Assembly (NCBI GenBank): GCA_023667385.1
Contig: JAMPAE010000128.1
Location: forward strand, 1 to 5,214
DNA: 5,214 nt
Source: Ruminococcus sp.
GTDB lineage: Bacteria; Bacillota; Clostridia; Oscillospirales; Acutalibacteraceae
Direction: 5' to 3'
Both the position numbers and the translations under genes were made by a program. The notes beneath the pieces are model-generated. The model saw only the letters and a program-made list of their open reading frames with translations. It did no database searches and was not told the DNA's origin. This document shows positions 1-3,839 of this stretch, piece after piece (position 1 is the first letter of the stretch; each line of letters opens with the position of its first letter).

Positions 1-149
1 TATTTTAAAATTTCAGGTTCTTTTATAAGCCACCACAAAGTACGTGATTTTCTCAAATCAAAATCTTCATCGGGTAATTTATGAAAAAGCGGCGGCATAT
101 GTTTTGCAGCATTTATTACGTTGTCTTTCGCCTTATTTCTTTTTGGCAT
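1..149 (-). CDS. Small phage protein of unknown function, N-terminal part (cut by left edge)
   Basis: This gene starts at an ATG (149-147) and is open for 49 codons to the left edge, so its 3' end is not visible. The start is supported by a strong Shine-Dalgarno sequence, AAAGGAG, about six bases upstream. The visible protein begins MPKRNKAKDN, has an MPPLFHKLPDEDFD stretch, and then KSRTLWWLIKEPEIL. The basic start and the 'charged - W-L-I - x-PEIL' pattern resemble short uncharacterised phage proteins found near replication genes, but I cannot assign a family or function. It is co-oriented with the primase-helicase upstream and separated from it by 171 bp of inverted repeats. That it is real rests on the ribosome binding site, uninterrupted frame and sensible composition. 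Confidence 0.68.
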   Translation of the reverse strand, partial: MPKRNKAKDNVINAAKHMPPLFHKLPDEDFDLRKSRTLWWLIKEPEILK

Positions 150-198
150 TTTTAGCTCCTTTCTCGTTGTTCGTGCGCGGAATTATATTTAAACTACC

Positions 199-236
199 TT
201 TTTTCGTCGGGGCAGTTTTAAGCCCCCGACAAAAAA
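199..236. repeat. Stem-loop with GC-rich 7-bp stem flanked by T-run and A-run
   Basis: GTCGGGG (206-212) pairs perfectly with CCCCGAC (224-230) around an 11-base loop. A T6 run (199-204) and an A6 run (231-236) extend the stem, with one bulged C at 205. On either strand the hairpin is followed by A residues rather than T, so it is not a textbook intrinsic terminator, although the A:T extension could make it act weakly in both directions. It sits between the primase-helicase stop and the next gene's start, so an mRNA-processing or attenuation role is possible. Confidence 0.6.
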
Positions 237-268
237 GTATTGTTTATAATATATACTTTGTCTGTCCG

Positions 269-303
269 GTGGACAAAAAGGATAATTTTTCAAGTTTGTC
301 CAC
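269..303. repeat. Perfect 9-bp inverted repeat downstream of primase-helicase gene
   Basis: GTGGACAAA (269-277) and TTTGTCCAC (295-303) are perfect inverted repeats around a 17-base AT-rich spacer. A further GTCC/GGAC pair overlaps the left arm (264-274). It begins 18 bp past the stop codon of the primase-helicase gene. No T-run follows on either strand, so a protein-binding site or an RNA stability hairpin is as likely as a terminator. No good promoter could be identified in 237-268 despite the TATA-rich stretch. Confidence 0.5.
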
Positions 304-320
304 GTTCAAGACACGGACAT

Positions 321-2498
321 TTATTCGAGTTTGTCTTTGTCCTTTAATCCGACTTCATTGCCATCAATCCAAAATCCACCATGCTCTTTTACATGTCGCT
401 TGACCGTCTTAATCGATTTCCCTGTGTATTCTGCAAGATCTGAAAGCGTTACCTGACCATCAACACTGCAAGCCTCGTAAGCCGTTAATATACTTTCTTT
501 TCGTTCAGAGCTGCGTTCTTCATTAGTCTTTTTTTGACTGAAATTCCTTTTCCAAGAGTTGCCGTTATCTGAATCCGCCTGTATATCCTTCAGCTTGCCG
601 CTGTCATCAATCTTGTGCACGGGATAATCGAACCACAGGTTCAGCGGCGGAAACTTCGGGAACTCTCTGAGCGTACCCTCAATTCGCCATGCCGTTTTTG
701 CCGTCTGCCTTTTCTCGGCTTCTTTGACTTCGGCAATAAGGTTCTGATAAGCGGTTGACGGCAGTTTTCTTTGACTGTATTCAAGCATTGCCTTGCTGAT
801 GCATAAGTCATCCTGCGATACGTCATCATGCCAACTGTCGCCGAAGAAGCGGCTGAGCCATTTCACGCAGATTTTGCAGGTCGCTTCGCTTTGCTCCTGC
901 TCCGTCAAACTGTCTGGAACTTTAAGCTCAATCAGGTCAAGCAGTGCGTCAGGGTCACGTGCGAAAACACCGCTTCCCGATGCTCTGTCCATGGAACGTT
1001 TGCCGCCCTGCGCCCCCTTTGAATGGTGATGGCAATAGATTACCGCACAGCCAAGCTCCGTACATACCTTGTCAAACTGATTGCAAAACGCAGCCATTTG
1101 GTCGGCACTGTTTTCGTCGCCTGTGATGACCTTGTAAATCGGGTCAATGACAATGGCTGTGTAGTCTTTTTTGTATGCTCGGCGAATCAGCTTCGGTGCG
1201 AGTTTATCCATCGGTATACTGCGTCCTCTGAGGTTCCATATGTCAATGTTTTTAAGGTTATTCGCTTCAAATTTCAATGCGGTATAAACGTCTTTGAAAC
1301 GGTGCAGACAACTTGCAGAATCAAGCTCAAGGTTGACGTATAGCACCTTGCCTTGCGCACAGCCGAAGCCGAGCCAGTTTTTACCCTCCGCAATCGCAAT
1401 GCACAGCTCAATCAGAGCATATGACTTACCTGCCTTTGACGGTCCTGCAACAAGCATTTTATGTCCCTGCCTGAGCACACCGTCAATAAGACACGGTGCA
1501 AGCGGCGGCAGATTTTCCCAATTTGCTTCAAGACTTTCGGGGTCGGGCAAATCATCATTGACCGATTCAATCCATTCTTTCCATTCGGTGAAAGACTGCT
1601 TGCCGATGTTCGTGTCAACGATAAACTGCTTTTTGTCACCTCTGACAACACCGGGCAAGCGTGAAAGCCTTGACGGATTTTTGTTCTGACGGTCGATTTC
1701 AAGTCCGTTTTTAGCACAGACGTTATACAGATAATCAACTCGCTTGCGGTACTCATTGTAATCGGCGGCATCAATTCTTACAATTGCGTGCAGGCTTTTT
1801 CCGCCTGAATACACCAAAGCGGCAACAGGCAGTTCAAGCTCACGGATGACGGCATTCTGCTTGTCTATTTCCATGACATCGGATTCAACAAGGGCATAGC
1901 GAAACTCGGTCACGTTCTCGTTTTTGACGCCGTTTCCGTCAAGCGGATTGATACGAATCCACGCACCCGCTTCTGCATTGTAATCGCCGATAACGTTGCC
2001 TATGTCACCGCCGCACTTGGCAAGTCCTGAGATAAGCTCGCCTGCCGTCTGCTTGTAGCTGCCCTTTGTGGGCATAAATTTGCCGTCTTTTTCCCATGTT
2101 TCGGTGACATAGCCGATTGTTTCGTCACCGTCAAACAGCGTTTCAAGATAGGTTGTGATTTCTTTCACCGGGTCAAAAACTTTCGGCGGATGAATTTCTT
2201 TCGATTCGATCCAATCCCTGTCGATAATCACGTAATCATCATGACCGCCGATTTCGTCATCCCAGTCAAAAGCATAGCTTTCCTTTTCCGCGCGGAAACC
2301 GCCGTCAAAAGCCATTTGCATGACTGTTGCAATGGTTACGTCCCGACCTGATGAACCCTTGAACGTTTCCCATTTCTTTTCACATTCACCGACACGGTAA
2401 CGTGTATCGTTCATGCTCCACATATCCCATACAGAACAAGGAAAGCCTGCGTCTTTGAGCGCCATTCCCACATTTATCCATTCTTGGTAGCTGAGCAT
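321..2498 (-). CDS. Phage primase-helicase: PriCT-2-like, AEP-like primase, RepA/AAA_25 ATPase, C-terminal HTH
   Basis: A 725-residue protein from the ATG at 2498, probably a replication initiator that both primes and unwinds phage DNA. Regions in order: a PriCT-2-like segment (about 1-70; WINVGMALKDAGF, then WDMWS and GECEKKWETF); an archaeo-eukaryotic-primase-like segment (about 110-310) with an acidic ESD at 205-207, SGGKSLH at 231-237 and SRLSRLPG at 276-283; and a RepA/AAA_25 RecA-fold ATPase (about 330-550) with Walker A GPSKAGKS at 352-359, Walker B AIVIDP at 448-453, CHHHSKG at 489-495 and a GSGVFARDPDALLDL segment at 508-522. A linker precedes a helix-turn-helix-like end (about 665-712). 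The domains are recognised from motifs; primase activity is inferred. The true start is probably 18 codons upstream at an ATA (2552), because this ATG has no ribosome binding site and the upstream in-frame residues look like coding sequence. A minus-strand terminator and module A separate it from the helicase remnant upstream. Confidence 0.9.
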   Translation of the reverse strand: MLSYQEWINVGMALKDAGFPCSVWDMWSMNDTRYRVGECEKKWETFKGSSGRDVTIATVMQMAFDGGFRAEKESYAFDWDDEIGGHDDYVIIDRDWIESKEIHPPKVFDPVKEITTYLETLFDGDETIGYVTETWEKDGKFMPTKGSYKQTAGELISGLAKCGGDIGNVIGDYNAEAGAWIRINPLDGNGVKNENVTEFRYALVESDVMEIDKQNAVIRELELPVAALVYSGGKSLHAIVRIDAADYNEYRKRVDYLYNVCAKNGLEIDRQNKNPSRLSRLPGVVRGDKKQFIVDTNIGKQSFTEWKEWIESVNDDLPDPESLEANWENLPPLAPCLIDGVLRQGHKMLVAGPSKAGKSYALIELCIAIAEGKNWLGFGCAQGKVLYVNLELDSASCLHRFKDVYTALKFEANNLKNIDIWNLRGRSIPMDKLAPKLIRRAYKKDYTAIVIDPIYKVITGDENSADQMAAFCNQFDKVCTELGCAVIYCHHHSKGAQGGKRSMDRASGSGVFARDPDALLDLIELKVPDSLTEQEQSEATCKICVKWLSRFFGDSWHDDVSQDDLCISKAMLEYSQRKLPSTAYQNLIAEVKEAEKRQTAKTAWRIEGTLREFPKFPPLNLWFDYPVHKIDDSGKLKDIQADSDNGNSWKRNFSQKKTNEERSSERKESILTAYEACSVDGQVTLSDLAEYTGKSIKTVKRHVKEHGGFWIDGNEVGLKDKDKLE

Positions 2499-2549
2499 GG
2501 CAGGGTTGATATATGATAAAATTTCGTTAATGTTTTCGTTTGTAATTTC

Positions 2550-2567
2550 TATTGTTATCTCCTCCTT
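2550..2567 (-). promoter_or_regulatory. Strong ribosome binding site aimed at a non-canonical ATA codon
   Basis: AAGGAGGAG (2567-2559) is followed, six bases later, by ATA (2552-2550) in frame with the primase-helicase gene. The 18 intervening codons read IEITNENINEILSYINPA with no stop, and match the expected lead-in of a PriCT-2-type domain. No ATG, GTG or TTG lies in frame between this site and the ATG at 2498. The site therefore marks either an AUA start, an AUU start two codons later, or a normal ATG changed to ATA. Confidence 0.75.
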
Positions 2568-2574
2568 GTTTGAT

Positions 2575-2606
2575 AAATAAAAAATCGCTTGACAACAGCC
2601 AAGCGA
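2575..2606 (-). terminator. Intrinsic terminator on minus strand, downstream of module A
   Basis: On the minus strand TCGCTTG (2606-2600) and CAAGCGA (2591-2585) form a perfect 7-bp stem with an 8-base loop, followed at once by T6 (2584-2579) and ATTT. It would stop transcription from the peptide A promoter, or from genes further upstream, just before the ribosome binding site of the primase-helicase gene. Its sequence contains the -35 box of the plus-strand antisense promoter. Confidence 0.78.
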
Positions 2607-2617
2607 ATGAATATAAT
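2589..2617 (+). promoter_or_regulatory. Perfect sigma-A promoter for antisense RNA A
   Basis: TTGACA (2589-2594), a 17-bp spacer and TATAAT (2612-2617) match the vegetative consensus exactly. It is the only convincing plus-strand signal in this gap, has no protein gene downstream on its strand, and points at the 3' end of the peptide A gene. Transcription should begin near 2624. Confidence 0.88.
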
Positions 2618-2623
2618 ATGAAA

Positions 2624-2729
2624 TGTAAGGAAAAGAAGTGCCTGCTACTGGCGACTCACTATTCCTGATGTTTAAGTTAAAAAAAGATTAACCGCCGCAT
2701 TTTGGAAGTTGTGGGCGGTTATCTTTTTT
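2624..2729 (+). ncRNA. Predicted antisense RNA A (type I antitoxin candidate), about 105 nt
   Basis: Inferred from the perfect promoter upstream and the two-way terminator at 2679-2729, this RNA would be complementary to the last third of the peptide A gene and its terminator (from 2672 on), as in TxpA/RatA and BsrG/SR4. Its unpaired 5' part carries GGAAAAGAAGTG (2629-2640), which could also pair, with a two-base bulge, with CACTTTTCC in the peptide mRNA leader just before the ribosome binding site hairpin. It has no good open reading frame. The 5' end is an estimate, and some read-through to the second terminator at 2902-2922 is possible. Confidence 0.68.
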
Positions 2730-2797
2730 GATTTATTGCTAAGTTCAACTATTGCAATCACTACTAAAATTAAAGTAAGTACCTCAATAATCGTCAT
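2672..2797 (-). CDS. Small hydrophobic peptide A, candidate type I toxin (holin-like)
   Basis: A 41-codon reading frame from the ATG at 2797. AAAGGAGGTG lies seven to eight bases upstream, which fixes this start over any longer form. Residues 1-25 are MTIIEVLTLILVVIAIVELS then NKSKK: one hydrophobic span ending in lysines, the usual form of membrane-acting type I toxins (TxpA/Fst/Hol_Tox-like). Residues 26-41 are encoded by the terminator stem-loop itself and are not toxin-like. The sister peptide B stops at a TAA inside its stem; here the corresponding TAA is one base out of frame because of the A-run, so most terminated transcripts would lack a stop codon. It has its own consensus promoter and an antisense RNA at its 3' end. 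Toxicity is inferred, not shown. Confidence 0.75.
   Translation of the reverse strand: MTIIEVLTLILVVIAIVELSNKSKKITAHNFQNAAVNLFLT
2679..2729. terminator. Two-way intrinsic terminator shared by peptide A mRNA and antisense RNA A
   Basis: GATTAACCGCC (2686-2696) pairs with GGCGGTTATC (2714-2723) with one bulged base. The A-run to the left (2679-2685) and T6 to the right (2724-2729) give a T-tract on each strand. Convergent transcripts therefore end across each other, producing about 50 bp of complementary 3' ends. The hairpin lies inside the peptide A reading frame. Confidence 0.85.
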
Positions 2798-2804
2798 AAG
2801 CTCA

Positions 2805-2819
2805 CCTCCTTTACGGAGG
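2805..2819 (-). promoter_or_regulatory. Hairpin hiding the ribosome binding site of peptide A
   Basis: On the minus strand CCTCC (2819-2815) and GGAGG (2809-2805) form a 5-bp stem around GTAAA. The right arm is the Shine-Dalgarno sequence of the peptide A gene, eight bases before its ATG. Self-closing of the ribosome binding site is a common feature of type I toxin mRNAs (known for the class; inferred here). Confidence 0.68.
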
Positions 2820-2861
2820 GAAAAGTGAACCGCCGTGCGTTTTTGCAAACACTTCGCCACA

Positions 2862-2890
2862 ATTATACACATTATTACAAATATTGTCAA
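2862..2890 (-). promoter_or_regulatory. Perfect sigma-A promoter of peptide A
   Basis: On the minus strand TTGACA (2890-2885), a 17-bp spacer and TATAAT (2867-2862) match consensus exactly. The predicted start near 2855 gives a leader of about 58 nt. That leader contains a GNRA-type hairpin (GTTT-GCAA-AAAC), the GGCGGTT motif and the ribosome binding site hairpin. Confidence 0.88.
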
Positions 2891-2901
2891 TTATATTCAT
2901 T

Positions 2902-2922
2902 CAGCCTTCGGGCTGTTTTTTT
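2902..2922 (+). terminator. Plus-strand intrinsic terminator with TTCG tetraloop
   Basis: CAGCC-TTCG-GGCTG (2902-2915) is followed by T7 (2916-2922) on the plus strand. It lies just beyond the end of the helicase remnant and upstream of the peptide A promoter, so it would catch antisense transcripts that read through the first terminator and protect the helicase gene from antisense transcription. On the minus strand no T-run follows. Confidence 0.8.
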
Positions 2923-2924
2923 AT

Positions 2925-3404
2925 TTAATTTTGTTCCGGTACATATGTTTTCGGTTCTATGCCACGCGGCACTATCCAACCGTTAGCCGCAATGCGGTCA
3001 ATGAGTTTCTTTGCGTGTTCAAACTGCCATGTGCCAACGTGCGTGAAGCCCTTGCTTTCAAGAAAGCGTATTTGCTTCGGCGTTGTAAGTCCGCTCATTC
3101 TGCGTTTGCTCAAACGGTCAAGAATCATTTGTGCCTTGCCTGCGTTATCGATTTCATCGGGCAGGATTCCGAGTTTTTCAAGCGTTGCCTTTTCGATTTT
3201 ATCGGCAGCCTGTTCAAGCAGCTCACCCCGGTGAGCGAGTATCAAAACCCGCTCGCCGTTTTTCACCAAATCTTCTGTTGTTTTTGCAAAGACGATTGTT
3301 TTTCCGCACCCCGTGGGCAGCACAAGCAAGGTTTTTTGAACACCGCTTTCCCACTGAGAGAATACTGCCGCCTTTGCTTCCTGTTGATACGGTCTGAGTT
3401 CCAT
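2925..3404 (-). pseudogene. Phage superfamily II (DEAD/DEAH) helicase with large in-frame internal deletion
   Basis: A 159-residue frame from the ATG at 3404, chosen because AAAGGA lies six bases upstream; the frame stays open further upstream but without a site. Residues 1-73 are the normal helicase N-terminus: RPYQQEA (4-10), motif I LPTGCGKT (29-36) and motif Ia LAHRGELLEQA (56-66). Residues from about 75 look like the C-terminal tail typical of these phage helicases: LGILPDEIDNAGKAQ, then TTPKQIRFLESKGF (107-120), HVGTW, RIAANGW and PRGIEPKTYVP. Motifs II to VI, normally some 300 residues, are absent, including the DEAD/DEAH box. The join near residue 74 (about position 3180) keeps the frame. 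ATP hydrolysis and unwinding should be lost; it may be a remnant or a short protein with a new role. It follows a terminator in module B and directly precedes module A. Confidence 0.8.
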
Positions 3405-3424
3405 TGATTTTCCTTTCTGTGAAT

Positions 3425-3465
3425 AAAAAAATATCATCGCCCTGCCCTTGACAAAGTGATGATAT
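3425..3465 (-). terminator. Intrinsic terminator on minus strand, downstream of module B
   Basis: On the minus strand ATATCATC (3465-3458) pairs perfectly with GATGATAT (3438-3431), followed by T6 (3430-3425). The 19-base loop is long and the stem AT-rich, so strength is uncertain. It ends about 10 bases before the ribosome binding site of the helicase remnant, and its loop holds the -35 box of antisense promoter B, exactly as in module A. Confidence 0.62.
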
Positions 3466-3477
3466 GTGGTATATACT
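3448..3477 (+). promoter_or_regulatory. Sigma-A promoter for antisense RNA B
   Basis: TTGACA (3448-3453), an 18-bp spacer and TATACT (3472-3477) give a perfect -35 and five of six -10 bases. An overlapping TGG-TATATA (3467-3475) is an alternative extended -10 with a 16-bp spacer. No plus-strand gene follows; it points at the 3' end of the peptide B gene. Confidence 0.75.
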
Positions 3478-3483
3478 ATTAAT

Positions 3484-3565
3484 ACAATAGAGTACTGCGA
3501 TAAGCGGTTGCTCAATAGTTAAGTTAAAATAACCGCACTATTGGAGTAGGGGCGGTTATTTTTTT
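3484..3565 (+). ncRNA. Predicted antisense RNA B (type I antitoxin candidate), about 80 nt
   Basis: Inferred from the promoter at 3448-3477 and the terminator at 3526-3565, this RNA would overlap the terminator and the last few codons of peptide B. Before the terminator it contains GCGGTT (3504-3509), CAATAGT (3513-3519) and the TTAAGTTAAAA motif (3519-3529), which is also present in antisense RNA A. CAATAGT is the exact complement of ACTATTG (3537-3543) in the terminator loop, so a competing fold or pseudoknot is possible. The transcript start is estimated. Confidence 0.6.
3526..3565. terminator. Terminator hairpin shared by peptide B mRNA and antisense RNA B
   Basis: AAAATAACCGC (3526-3536) and GCGGTTATTTT (3552-3562) form a perfect 11-bp stem with a 15-base loop. 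The plus strand has a strong T7 tract (3559-3565); on the minus strand the stem ends in TTTT and then AAC, so minus-strand termination is probably weaker. The stop codon of peptide B lies in the stem. Confidence 0.82.
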
Positions 3566-3627
3566 ATGCTAAGTATGTAACCTGTTGCAAAAATAAGAAC
3601 TAATGCAATCATAGCTAAATATTCCAT
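3556..3627 (-). CDS. Small hydrophobic peptide B (23 aa), candidate type I toxin
   Basis: ATG at 3627 to TAA at 3558-3556 encodes 23 residues starting MEYLAMIALVLIFATGYIL and ending SIKK: one membrane span with a short basic tail, almost nothing else. AGGGGGTG seven bases upstream is a good ribosome binding site. The stop codon is built into the rising arm of the terminator hairpin, a compact arrangement seen in type I toxins of Gram-positive bacteria. Its promoter (3738-3767) gives a leader of about 105 nt with two strong hairpins, and an antisense RNA is predicted at its 3' end. It is far below usual gene-calling limits, so it would be missed by standard annotation. Toxic or membrane activity is inferred from form and context; a small signalling or regulatory peptide is an alternative. 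Confidence 0.72.
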   Translation of the reverse strand: MEYLAMIALVLIFATGYILSIKK

Positions 3628-3650
3628 TAGCAACACCCCCTAATAAAAAT

Positions 3651-3668
3651 CAGAGGGCACGCCCTCTG
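3651..3668 (-). promoter_or_regulatory. Perfect hairpin just before the ribosome binding site of peptide B
   Basis: CAGAGGGC (3651-3658) and GCCCTCTG (3661-3668) are perfect inverted repeats separated by two bases, giving a 7-bp stem with a four-base loop in RNA. It lies in the peptide B leader about 12 bases before the ribosome binding site. It could control translation or protect the 5' region, by analogy with the upstream stem-loop of Fst mRNA. Confidence 0.62.
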
Positions 3669-3715
3669 TCGAAAAGAGAGCAAACCGCCTACCGTTATAT
3701 ACAGTACACCTCAGG

Positions 3716-3731
3716 GCAGTCTTTCGACTGC
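3716..3731 (-). promoter_or_regulatory. GNRA-capped hairpin at the predicted 5' end of peptide B mRNA
   Basis: On the minus strand GCAGTC-GAAA-GACTGC (3731-3716) is a perfect 6-bp stem with a GAAA tetraloop. It begins almost exactly at the predicted transcription start (about 3731), so it should form a 5' cap hairpin, a known way to stabilise type I toxin mRNAs. No T-run follows, so it is not a terminator. Confidence 0.62.
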
Positions 3732-3737
3732 TCTTTA

Positions 3738-3767
3738 GTTATACCATAAAAACACGTATTTTGTCAA
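3738..3767 (-). promoter_or_regulatory. Sigma-A promoter of peptide B
   Basis: On the minus strand TTGACA (3767-3762), an 18-bp spacer and TATAAC (3743-3738) form a good promoter; a TGG directly before the -10 box makes it an extended -10. It lies between the inverted repeat after DUF669 and the peptide B leader. Confidence 0.77.
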
Positions 3768-3780
3768 ATAATGATATTTT

Positions 3781-3839
3781 TCAATTGGGAATGACGAATT
3801 ATTTTTTACAGTCTGCAATTCCTCATTCCTAACTCCTAA
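3781..3839. repeat. Imperfect inverted repeat of the short GGAATGAGGAATT type
   Basis: GGAATGACGAATT (3788-3800) and AATTCCTCATTCC (3817-3829) are inverted with one mismatch in 13, and partly matching AT-rich sequence extends both arms toward 3781 and 3839. The right side is a degenerate tandem of TCCTNATT units. It begins directly after the DUF669 stop codon. Similar TAATTCC-type repeats are scattered in Clostridia genomes, so this may be a tiny mobile (MITE-like) repeat. No T-run follows on either strand, so a terminator role is weak. Confidence 0.55.

Noticed and set aside
245..250. TATAAT on the plus strand as a promoter
   Set aside because: No acceptable -35 box lies 16-18 bases upstream (GCCCCC-like there) and it would only transcribe antisense to the primase-helicase gene.
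44..403. Plus-strand 119-codon open frame
   Set aside because: It overlaps two supported minus-strand genes and the repeat-rich gap, has no ribosome binding site, and its composition (C, F, H, L rich) is that of a shadow frame.
793..1689. Several plus-strand open frames within the primase-helicase gene
   Set aside because: They are antisense shadows without ribosome binding sites; the minus frame carries continuous Walker and primase-like motifs.
2672..2890. Longer 72-codon form of peptide A starting at 2890
   Set aside because: It would start within the -35 box of the promoter and has no ribosome binding site; the ATG at 2797 has an excellent one.
2835..3407. Plus-strand 190-codon open frame opposite the helicase remnant
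   Set aside because: Cysteine- and phenylalanine-rich antisense shadow, crossing the peptide A promoter and a terminator. The minus-strand frame has clear helicase motifs.
2925..3515. Longer 196-codon form of the helicase remnant starting at 3515
   Set aside because: The extra 37 residues come from the antisense RNA B region and the terminator; the ATG at 3404 has a ribosome binding site and gives the usual helicase N-terminus.
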